The notes below the pieces were generated by a model. That model searched no databases and was not told the origin of the DNA. It saw only the letters and a program-made list of their open reading frames with translations. From NCBI GenBank assembly GCA_965261955.1, contig CBDHEM010000071.1, positions 805,232 through 869,231 on the forward strand: 64,000 nt of DNA, written 5' to 3'. How positions within the stretch are numbered: position 1 is the stretch's first letter; each line of letters begins with the position of its first letter. Positions 57,424 to 64,000 of the stretch are shown here, piece by piece. The translations under genes and the position numbers were made by a program. The stretch is from JABAAI01 sp965261955. GTDB lineage: Bacteria > Spirochaetota > Leptospiria > Leptospirales > Leptonemataceae.

Positions 57424-58650
57424 ATGATAACGGTTGGGCTTAGCTTTTTTGTTTTTACTATAGTCATTATGCTTTTGGTGCTTCTGATTACAACGCTGGA
57501 GAGGCGCTTAATATCCCAAGAGGATATAAATATTTTAGTGAACAACGATTCTTCGAAGCAAATCACAACTCAGGCGGGAGGGACTCTTCTTTCTGCTTTG
57601 AGTTATTCTGGAATTTATTTACCATCAGCCTGTGGTGGTGGTGGTACTTGTGCCATGTGCAAGTGTCAAGTTTTTGATGGAGCTGGTGATATATTACCAA
57701 CGGAAGTTTCTCATTTTACGAGAAAGGAAGTCAAAGAAAAATGGAGACTTTCTTGTCAGGTAAAAATGAAAAATGACTTAAAAATTGGCATACCCAATGA
57801 AGTATTCAACATACAAAAATTTCAATGCACTGTGCATTCTAACAATAACGTGGCTACCTTTATTAAGGAGCTGGTTCTAGATATTGATAAAGGACAAAAA
57901 TTAGATTTTGAAGCAGGTGGATATATTCAAATATATGTTCCTCCCTATGCTTGCGACTTCAAAGCTTTTCAAATAGAAGAAGAATATCGCGACGTTTGGG
58001 ATAAGTTTGATATTTGGCGTTACCGGGCTAGTAACGATGAAGAAATATTTCGAGCCTATTCCATGGCTAACCACCCAGCTGAAGGAAATATTATAATGCT
58101 AAACATTCGCATTGCTACCCCCCCACCGGGACGCGATGACATTGCTCCGGGTATTTGTTCTTCTTATGTTTTTAATTTGAAAGCGGGTGATAAAGTGACT
58201 GTGAGTGGTCCCTACGGCGAGTTTTTCCAAAAGAAGACGGATCGTGAAATGATGTTTATTGGTGGAGGTGCTGGGATGGCCCCTTTGCATAGTCATGTTT
58301 TCGATCTTTTTCATACAAAAAAAACAAAGCGAAAGGTTTCCTATTGGTATGGAGCTCGCTCATTGCGAGAGATGTTCTATCAGGATGAGTTTGAAAAAAT
58401 AGCTAAAGAAAACTCGAATTTTTCTTTTCATATCGCCCTATCCGAACCCTTGTCGGAAGATAATTGGAAGGGATCAGTTGGTTTTATCCACCAAGTTGCA
58501 CTGGATGAGTATTTAAACCAGCACCCTGACCCCACCGAAATAGAGTACTATCTTTGCGGGCCTCCTATGATGCTAGACGCTGTTCAGAACATGTTGGATA
58601 GTCTTGGCGTAGAACGAGAAATGATTGCTTTTGATGACTTTGGTGGATAA
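57424..58650 (+). CDS. nqrF: Na+-translocating NADH:quinone reductase subunit F
   Basis: 408 aa, the NADH-oxidising subunit. One N-terminal helix; a 2Fe-2S domain with Cys70, Cys76, Cys79 and Cys111 (same numbers as Vibrio); FAD site RAYSMANHP; NADH site FIGGGAGMAPLHSH; C-terminus FDDFGG. GGAGGG precedes the ATG. Only nqrE and nqrF are present here; A-D must be elsewhere for a working pump. Confidence 0.97.
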   Translation: MITVGLSFFVFTIVIMLLVLLITTLERRLISQEDINILVNNDSSKQITTQAGGTLLSALSYSGIYLPSACGGGGTCAMCKCQVFDGAGDILPTEVSHFTRKEVKEKWRLSCQVKMKNDLKIGIPNEVFNIQKFQCTVHSNNNVATFIKELVLDIDKGQKLDFEAGGYIQIYVPPYACDFKAFQIEEEYRDVWDKFDIWRYRASNDEEIFRAYSMANHPAEGNIIMLNIRIATPPPGRDDIAPGICSSYVFNLKAGDKVTVSGPYGEFFQKKTDREMMFIGGGAGMAPLHSHVFDLFHTKKTKRKVSYWYGARSLREMFYQDEFEKIAKENSNFSFHIALSEPLSEDNWKGSVGFIHQVALDEYLNQHPDPTEIEYYLCGPPMMLDAVQNMLDSLGVEREMIAFDDFGG

Positions 58651-58666
58651 TAAATTTCATTAATTG

Positions 58667-59428
58667 TTAGTTTTTATTTTCTAATTTCATGTCTGGTGAA
58701 AAGACTTTCAGGAAAGAAAGATCATTTTTTGTAGTGATTTTTTGATTGGAATTTTCCGCTTTGACTAGTGTGCTTTTGACCCCAAGATACTGGCTCCAGC
58801 TAATGAGATCCGTAAAATCATCTCTTTTTTCTTTCTGACTTTTTTCTATCATTTCAGTGAGCATTTTTGCTTTAGCTGCCTGAGGCGTTTTCATCGCATA
58901 CAATCGATTGCGATCTAAGCCTTGTATGACGTCTTCATTCCACCCATCTGCTTCTACAATTGTTTCTTGCATATCTAGGGCTAAGCTAACAATCAAATAT
59001 TTTGTATTTTCGATGAAACTCTTATATAATCTTTCCATTTCACATGCTTGAATGAAGGGTCGGGCCACATCATGGAAAAAAATGATGTCATTTTTCCGAC
59101 AGTTCTCTAAAACCAGCTCTAACCCGCGCAGACAAGAAAGGTGGCGTGTTTTCCCTCCGGAGAGCACATGTATTGGAATATTTTTATGATTTTTTTGTGA
59201 AAATTCTGTAGCAATGGACTGACTCCTTTCAAAATATAGATTTGGTACAACAAGATAGATTTCTTTTGTTTTTTCCCAATGCCAAAAAGTTTCTAGACTG
59301 TATGTAAGCAGTGGCTTGTTTTTTAATAAGCTAAATTGTTTGGGTTCAAAAGATGAGAAACGTTCTCCTCTTCCACCACTCAGTAAAAGGATGTAGACTT
59401 CTGGAGATTCGCTAGTTTTTTTGTTCAT
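58667..59428 (-). CDS. ispD: 2-C-methyl-D-erythritol 4-phosphate cytidylyltransferase
   Basis: 253 aa, a nucleotidyltransferase. LLSGGRGERFSSFEPKQF is the CTP-binding loop, FFHDVARPFI and DRNRLYAMKTPQAAKAKM are family blocks, and RDDFTDLISWSQYLG follows. It fits IspD of the MEP isoprenoid pathway; a related sugar-alcohol-phosphate cytidylyltransferase (TarI-like) is the alternative. Its start overlaps the upstream membrane protein gene by 17 bp. Confidence 0.8.
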   Translation of the reverse strand: MNKKTSESPEVYILLLSGGRGERFSSFEPKQFSLLKNKPLLTYSLETFWHWEKTKEIYLVVPNLYFERSQSIATEFSQKNHKNIPIHVLSGGKTRHLSCLRGLELVLENCRKNDIIFFHDVARPFIQACEMERLYKSFIENTKYLIVSLALDMQETIVEADGWNEDVIQGLDRNRLYAMKTPQAAKAKMLTEMIEKSQKEKRDDFTDLISWSQYLGVKSTLVKAENSNQKITTKNDLSFLKVFSPDMKLENKN

Positions 59429-59819
59429 TCTTTTTCTGAGAAATATCTGGTTTACGATAAATTTTTCGCAATGGATTTAACTCTTCATCTAGGCTTTTAA
59501 TATAACATAGATTGATATGCAAGCGAAACCCAGCATAAAGAATAAGACTCATCGAAAGGCTAATGAGACCTATTCGTGTGTTCTGTTGATTAATTTTATG
59601 AATCTTATTTAAAGCATCTTTTGAGAAAGCATTCCGATTCTTTTTTTTATAGTATCTGGCTGTATTTCGAATGATGTAAGATAAAGTCAATAAAATGGCG
59701 TATAATAAAAAATTTATAGGCACGAGTAGAGGAATGAAAATAAAGAGAAATGAGAGTATAGCTAGCATTCGTAAGAAATAACTCACAAGAAAAAATGAAA
59801 TACTCATAAAGATAGGCAA
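59412..59819 (-). CDS. Small membrane protein, hypothetical
   Basis: 135 aa with two hydrophobic N-terminal segments (about 5-50), a basic loop (YYKKKNRNAFSKDALNKIHK) and a third segment near 82-100. Overlaps the start of ispD, so co-translated. No family recognised. Confidence 0.6.
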   Translation of the reverse strand: MPIFMSISFFLVSYFLRMLAILSFLFIFIPLLVPINFLLYAILLTLSYIIRNTARYYKKKNRNAFSKDALNKIHKINQQNTRIGLISLSMSLILYAGFRLHINLCYIKSLDEELNPLRKIYRKPDISQKKNEQKN

Positions 59820-59844
59820 AAAAACCTATAAAAGGTCATATAAA

Positions 59845-60339
59845 CTAAGAGTTTATTTGGGGCAGTATGCGAAAGTGATATTCCCTGTACATGTCATAGG
59901 CGTTTGTGATATATTTGAGTGATGATAGAAATCTAACAAGTGTACAAATAAAAATATAACGTTCTTTATCTTTTACTTCCCCATTTCTATTCCTGATTTC
60001 TCTCAAGAGATTACGTATTTTAGTAAGATAGAGTGAACGTACGCGTGGGTCATACTCGCCACCATCATGGCGGTAAGGAGAAAGTTCTTCGATGAAGCCC
60101 TTAGCATATTTGTAAAAAATCTCAGGATCGTTTATAATTTTTTCACGTATATCTTCTTCAAAAATATTTAAATACTGATTTAGTAAGGTAATGGAAGCGG
60201 CTCGATCTGTAACCCCAACCGCCTCATGAGCAATTTTATAAAAATCTGAAGTAACACATGAATCGATAAATTCCTTCCAATTTTCAACGCTTGTATCAAC
60301 TGTATTGAGGTCACTAAGGTTAAAATCGGAATCAGCCAT
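59845..60339 (-). CDS. Conserved-looking hypothetical cytosolic protein
   Basis: 164 aa, acidic and largely helical (FYKIAHEAVGVTDRAASITL, EIFYKYAKGFIEELSPYRHD, SLYLTKIRNLLREIRNRNGE). No signal or membrane segment. It begins the small minus-strand cluster 60339-58667 with the membrane protein and ispD. Function unknown. Confidence 0.6.
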   Translation of the reverse strand: MADSDFNLSDLNTVDTSVENWKEFIDSCVTSDFYKIAHEAVGVTDRAASITLLNQYLNIFEEDIREKIINDPEIFYKYAKGFIEELSPYRHDGGEYDPRVRSLYLTKIRNLLREIRNRNGEVKDKERYIFICTLVRFLSSLKYITNAYDMYREYHFRILPQINS

Positions 60340-60466
60340 ACTCCGGTGATACTGTGGAGTTTGGCAAGTATATTACAAGCGTTTTTTATTTTTCAGCTAT
60401 CACTTTGATTATAAACTCAAATCAATTTTGAAACCAGATAAGCAATGGAAATGAATACCGGTCATA

Positions 60467-61546
60467 CTAAAAGCCCAATAAATCTAAGACCCTCTCTGTG
60501 ACGGGTCTAGCCTGTCCTTCATATGGAAATTCATGCATGTAAAGGGCTGGATTAAAGTTAACTTCTAAAACTATATAGTTGGGTATTTTTTTCTCTTCTA
60601 GGATAGATTTTTGATTCGTTTTTTGTGTATTATCATCCGGAATAATAATATCTACACCACAAAAAACAGATTGTACGGCTTTGGTCGCAGCGCGTATGGC
60701 AATTTTCTTATAGAAATCGGCTATATCATCTGTGCAATCAATAGCATCTCCTCCAGTACTCACATTTGAATTTGCACAAAGAAAGATACGCTGATCTTCA
60801 GGAACAATATAGTCTGTAGTTATACCTTGTTTGCGCAGATATTCTATTTCTGCTTTTCCGAATTCTATTTTTTCAAAAGGTGTTACATGTCCTTTCCCTC
60901 TTTTTGGGTCTTGATTTTTTTTTTCAATAAGTTGAATTACACTGCAGTAGCCATTACCTATGACATTTGCGGGTATACGTTGACACACAGCCGTACACTC
61001 TCCTCCGAGAACTAAAAAACGATATTCGTTCCCCGGGATAAATTCCTCTACAATGGCTCTTTCTCCGTTAGCAAAAGCTTGTTCTAAAGCTTTTTTATAT
61101 TCTATCTTGGAAGAGTTTTTTTCCAAAATTGTAATACCAATACCATAATTGCTAGTGGAAGGCTTAACGACCCATTTATCCCACGTTAAGTCCTTTTGTT
61201 TTTGTAAAGCATCATTCAATTCTTTAGGAGAATAACAATAACCGTCTGGTACAATAATATTTTCTTGCCGTAAAAGTATTTTAGATAGATTTTTATCTTC
61301 CATACAGCTAAAAGAAATATAATTTTCTAAAGACGTCTTTGTGGCTTGCTTGACATATTCAATTTTTTGATCCTTTGTCAGTCGTAAAAAATTGGCAGAA
61401 TGATCTAGAATTTCCACATGGATACCACGCTTCTTAGCATTTTTAATTAATATCTTAGTGGAAAGCTCAAGCCCTTCATCATTTGAGAAGGAAGTATCCA
61501 AAAAAGAGGGATTAGGCTGATTTTTTTCCTTTTCCAATATAGACAT
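60467..61546 (-). CDS. Orphan ATP-grasp ligase resembling the C-terminal half of GshF/GshAB
   Basis: 359 aa from ATG 61546. ELSTKILIKNAKKRGIHVEI, FLRLTKDQKIEYVKQATKTS and WVVKPSTSNYGIGITIL match the glutathione-synthetase half of fused GshAB, and IVLEVNFNPALYMHEFPYEG is the metal-binding end. The glutamate-cysteine ligase half is absent. The frame continues upstream to 61642, but that part lies in a dispersed repeat and is rejected. The substrate could be gamma-glutamylcysteine or another amino-acid pair. Confidence 0.75.
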   Translation of the reverse strand: MSILEKEKNQPNPSFLDTSFSNDEGLELSTKILIKNAKKRGIHVEILDHSANFLRLTKDQKIEYVKQATKTSLENYISFSCMEDKNLSKILLRQENIIVPDGYCYSPKELNDALQKQKDLTWDKWVVKPSTSNYGIGITILEKNSSKIEYKKALEQAFANGERAIVEEFIPGNEYRFLVLGGECTAVCQRIPANVIGNGYCSVIQLIEKKNQDPKRGKGHVTPFEKIEFGKAEIEYLRKQGITTDYIVPEDQRIFLCANSNVSTGGDAIDCTDDIADFYKKIAIRAATKAVQSVFCGVDIIIPDDNTQKTNQKSILEEKKIPNYIVLEVNFNPALYMHEFPYEGQARPVTERVLDLLGF

Positions 61547-61588
61547 TCTTATAACAAAAATATATTTGAGTTCAATTTGACTGATAGG

Positions 61589-61672
61589 ACTGTTGCAAAA
61601 CGCAAGAACAACGGAAGCAAATGCAGTAAAACACCAATTCAAGGTATTTTCTTATTTTTCTGCATTTGGCAA
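61589..61672 (-). repeat. Dispersed intergenic repeat, inverted copy
   Basis: GGACTGTTGCAAAACGCAAG at one end and TGCATTTGGCAACGGTAACC at the other. It lies immediately upstream of the ATP-grasp gene and may carry its promoter. Confidence 0.6.
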
Positions 61673-61815
61673 CGGTAACCAGCCCCGTTGCCCTAATAAA
61701 GTATTCGCTGGATAATCATTTTGGGTAGTAAACAAAAGAGAGAAAAAATGGCAATAAAAAGCCATAGATTTTATTTGTAAATATAATAGCCTTTCGACCG
61801 GCAACGTGAGGGAGA

Positions 61816-62148
61816 TTACTTCAAAACAGCGATGATAATACCAATGCTTGCTAATTGCAGACCAGCTACCCATATGATGATCTGAGCTTTGGTATCTTTC
61901 AGCTCTGTTCTAAGATTAGCAATTTTGGTTTCTAATTTGGTGATATCTGTCTTTAGCTCTGTTCTAAGATTAGCAATTTTGGTTTCTAATTTGGTGATAT
62001 CTGTCTTTAGCTCTGTTCTGAGATTAGCAATTTTGGTTTCTATCTTAGCAGTATCTTCCTTGGTAGCGTAATGTTCTTCAGGTGCAACAAAAGGGAGGGC
62101 TGGTCGCTTGGATCTGACACCTGCTCTGACTTTTGTCCTGACGGCCAT
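61816..62148 (-). CDS. Coiled-coil membrane protein, tandem copy 1 (three internal repeats)
   Basis: 110 aa: a conserved N-terminus (MAVRTKVRAGVRSKRPALPF), a coiled coil built from an 18-aa unit KIETKIANLRTELKTDIT repeated three times, and a C-terminal membrane helix (IIIWVAGLQLASIGIIIAVL). This plan resembles DUF1640/CCDC90-like proteins and, in architecture only, the Bdr proteins of Borrelia. No export signal; probably tail-anchored in the inner membrane. Confidence 0.75.
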   Translation of the reverse strand: MAVRTKVRAGVRSKRPALPFVAPEEHYATKEDTAKIETKIANLRTELKTDITKLETKIANLRTELKTDITKLETKIANLRTELKDTKAQIIIWVAGLQLASIGIIIAVLK

Positions 62149-62250
62149 GGGTACTGCGTATTACACAGCTAACACATACTGTAAAGGGGAAATATGCAGA
62201 TGGTGGAAGGTCATAGGCGTACCTTTTAAGACGAACGTGGTTTTGCTACT

Positions 62251-62350
62251 GTTGCAAAACAAAAAAACTAAGGAATTAACCGTCTAAAATGCTTTAGATC
62301 GGCGATTTATGGTGTTTTATTTGCGATCCTTTACATTCTACAAAGTCCTA
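62251..62350 (+). repeat. Dispersed intergenic repeat between tandem genes 1 and 2
   Basis: CTGTTGCAAAACAAAAAAAC to CTTTACATTCTACAAAGTCC. The same piece recurs between all copies of the small gene (about 62797, 63295 and 63738), so gene plus repeat were amplified as one cassette of about 440-553 bp. Confidence 0.75.
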
Positions 62351-62368
62351 TAGCCAACGTGAGGGAGA

Positions 62369-62701
62369 TTACTTCAAAACAGCGATGATAATACCAATGC
62401 TTGCTAATTGCAGACCAGCTACCCATATGATGATCTGAGCTTTGGTATCTTTCAGCTCTGTTCTGAGATTGGCTATTTTGGTTTCTAATTTGGTGATATC
62501 TGTCTTTAGCTCTGTTCTAAGATTAGCAATTTTGGTTTCTAATTTGGTGATATCTGTCTTTAGCTCTGTTCTGAGATTAGCAATTTTGGTTTCTATCTTA
62601 GCAGTATCTTCCTTGGTAGCGTAATGTTCTTCAGGTGCAACAAAAGGGAGGGCTGGTCGCTTGGATCTGACACCTGCTCTGACTTTTGTCCTGACGGCCA
62701 T
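62369..62701 (-). CDS. Coiled-coil membrane protein, tandem copy 2 (three internal repeats)
   Basis: Protein identical to copy 1 (110 aa), with a few silent base changes in the first internal repeat. The cassette lies 553 bp from copy 1. Confidence 0.75.
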   Translation of the reverse strand: MAVRTKVRAGVRSKRPALPFVAPEEHYATKEDTAKIETKIANLRTELKTDITKLETKIANLRTELKTDITKLETKIANLRTELKDTKAQIIIWVAGLQLASIGIIIAVLK

Positions 62702-62796
62702 GGGTACTGCGTATTACAGCTAACACATACTGTAAAGGGGAAATATGTAGATGGTGGAAGGTCGTAGGTGTACCTTTTACGACGAACGTGGTTTTG

Positions 62797-62895
62797 CTAC
62801 TGTTGCAAAACAAAAAAACTAAGGAATTAACCGTCTAAAATGCTTTAGATCGGCGATTCATGGTGCTTTATTTGCGATCCTTTACATTCTGCAAA
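62797..62895 (+). repeat. Dispersed intergenic repeat between tandem genes 2 and 3
   Basis: Same element as at 62251, with a few substitutions. Confidence 0.7.
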
Positions 62896-62919
62896 GTCCT
62901 ATAGGCAACGTGGGGGAGA

Positions 62920-63198
62920 TTACTTCAAAACAGCGATGATAATACCAATGCTTGCTAATTGCAGACCAGCTACCCACATGATGATCTGGGCTTTGGTATC
63001 TTTCAGCTCTGTTCTGAGATTGGCTATTTTGGTTTCTAATTTGGTGATATCTGTCTTTAGCTCTGTTCTGAGATTAGCAATTTTGGTTTCTATCTTAGCA
63101 GTATCTTCCTTGGTAGCGTAATGTTCTTCAGGTGCAACAAAAGGGAGGGCTGGTCGCTTGGATCTGGCACCTGCTCTGACTTTTGTCCTGACGGCCAT
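62920..63198 (-). CDS. Coiled-coil membrane protein, tandem copy 3 (two internal repeats)
   Basis: 92 aa. It differs from copies 1 and 2 by loss of exactly one 18-aa (54-bp) unit, with V-to-A near the N-terminus and I-to-M before the membrane helix (IIMWVAGLQ). Confidence 0.75.
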   Translation of the reverse strand: MAVRTKVRAGARSKRPALPFVAPEEHYATKEDTAKIETKIANLRTELKTDITKLETKIANLRTELKDTKAQIIMWVAGLQLASIGIIIAVLK

Positions 63199-63294
63199 GG
63201 GTACTGCGTATTACAGCTAACACATACTGTAAAGGGGAAATATGTAGATGGTGGAAGGTCATAGGCGTACCTTTTAAGACGAACGTGGTTTTGC

Positions 63295-63393
63295 TACTGT
63301 TGCAAAACAAAAAAACTAAGGAATTAACCGTCTAAAATGCTTTAGATCGGTGATTCATGGTGCTTTATTTGCAATCCTTTACATTCTGCAAAG
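63295..63393 (+). repeat. Dispersed intergenic repeat between tandem genes 3 and 4
   Basis: Same element as at 62251. Confidence 0.7.
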
Positions 63394-63416
63394 TCCTATA
63401 GGCAACGTGGGGGAGA

Positions 63417-63641
63417 TTACTTCAAAACAGCGATGATAATACCAATGCTTGCTAATTGCAGACCAGCTACCCACATGATGATCTGGGCTTTGGTATCTTT
63501 CAGCTCTGTTCTGAGATTAGCAATTTTGGTTTCTATCTTAGCAGTATCTTCCTTGGTAGCGTAATGTTCTTCAGGTGCAACAAAAGGGAGGGGTGGTCGC
63601 TTGGGTCTGACACCTGCTCTGACTTTTGTCCTGACGGCCAT
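63417..63641 (-). CDS. Coiled-coil membrane protein, tandem copy 4 (one internal repeat)
   Basis: 74 aa with only one 18-aa unit left before ELKDTKAQIIMWVAGLQLAS. N-terminus has RPKRPPLPF instead of RSKRPALPF. Confidence 0.75.
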   Translation of the reverse strand: MAVRTKVRAGVRPKRPPLPFVAPEEHYATKEDTAKIETKIANLRTELKDTKAQIIMWVAGLQLASIGIIIAVLK

Positions 63642-63737
63642 GGGTACTGCGTATTACAGCTAACACATACTGTAAAGGGGAAATATATAGATGATGGAAG
63701 GTCATAGGCGTACCTTTTAAGACGAACGTGGTTTTAC

Positions 63738-63842
63738 TACTGTTGTAAAACAAAAAAACTAAGGAATTAACCGTCTAAAATGCTTTAGATCAGCGATTCA
63801 TGGTGCTTTATTTGCGATCCTTTACATTCTGCAAAGTCCTAT
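63738..63842 (+). repeat. Dispersed intergenic repeat between tandem genes 4 and 5
   Basis: Same element as at 62251, beginning CTGTTGTAAAACAAAAAAAC. Confidence 0.7.
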
Positions 63843-63859
63843 AGGCAACGTGGGGGAGA

Positions 63860-64000
63860 TTACTTCAAAACAGCGATGATAATACCAATGCTTGCTAATT
63901 GCAGACCAGCTACCCACATGATGATCTGGGCTTTGGTATCTTTCAGCTCTGTTCTGAGATTGCCTATATCGCCCTTCAGCTCTGTTCTGAGATTGCCTAT
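63860..64000 (-). CDS. Coiled-coil membrane protein, tandem copy 5 (partial, 5' end outside window)
   Basis: The same C-terminus (TKAQIIMWVAGLQLASIGII), but the coiled coil uses a different 11-aa unit, GDIGNLRTELK, at least twice before the window ends. The array therefore continues to the right with diverging repeat types. Confidence 0.75.
   Translation of the reverse strand: MGNLRTELKGDIGNLRTELKDTKAQIIMWVAGLQLASIGIIIAVLK

Noticed and set aside
63456..63707. Plus-strand frames opposite the tandem coiled-coil genes
   Set aside because: Antisense to genes with clear domain structure; no ribosome sites.

Overview
The window looks like a spirochaete chromosome. Two tandem flagellin cores (54015-54860 and 55222-56067) read as spirochaetal periplasmic FlaB proteins. 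The genus cannot be fixed from sequence alone. An lpxA gene means at least one lipid A biosynthesis step is encoded, so LPS-bearing spirochaetes should be considered as well as Treponema-like ones. Housekeeping genes lie at both ends, and a large accessory block fills about 2.4-43 kb.

Layout. 1-2290 (minus strand): a sodium/proton antiporter running off the edge, lpxA and panD. 2385-4855: decayed Mu-like prophage genes and a BrnT/BrnA-type toxin-antitoxin pair, bounded and interrupted by single CRISPR-type repeats. 4856-10664: a CRISPR array of 12 repeats and 11 spacers of 30 bp, carrying three copies of one IS5-like element. 10671-15271: tracrRNA, cas9 (type II-C), cas1 and cas2. 15290-16870: a wrecked IS3-family element. 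17256-43104 (minus strand): a small membrane protein gene and a roughly 25 kb two-partner-secretion adhesin gene, with about 63 copies of a 168-bp repeat and about 30 copies of a 135-bp repeat, broken by several frame changes. 43499-61546: mutY, a TPR protein, hisG, tRNA-Thr, bioF, ribBA, a DoxX protein, a sigma-like protein, gatB, two flaB genes, nqrEF, ispD and an orphan glutathione-synthetase-like ATP-grasp gene. 61816-64000: at least five tandem copies of a small coiled-coil membrane protein gene. A roughly 100-bp intergenic repeat with GGACTGTTGCAAAA-type ends recurs through the right half.

The most unusual item is the CRISPR array. The repeat unit is 74 bp rather than about 36 bp. Its first 35-36 bp look like an ordinary type II-C repeat and match the anti-repeat of the tracrRNA. 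The remaining 38-39 bp form a promoter cassette: TTGACA, 18 bp, TATATC, with a 20-bp palindrome over the -35 and spacer region and a second copy of GGCTATAT. Each spacer is therefore preceded by its own promoter and followed by a tracrRNA-pairing segment. The last cassette abuts the tracrRNA and should drive it. All three IS copies sit exactly at the joint between the two halves, so neither half is broken. The inserted piece is 30 bp, the same length as a spacer, which suggests a spacer plus a truncated repeat was captured into the repeat. A simple ancestral-type repeat survives at 2385-2418.

The rest is mainly metabolism (biotin, riboflavin, histidine, pantothenate, isoprenoid and sodium-pump genes), motility, and a giant surface protein gene whose out-of-frame repeat stretches could be decay, assembly error or a reservoir for recombination.
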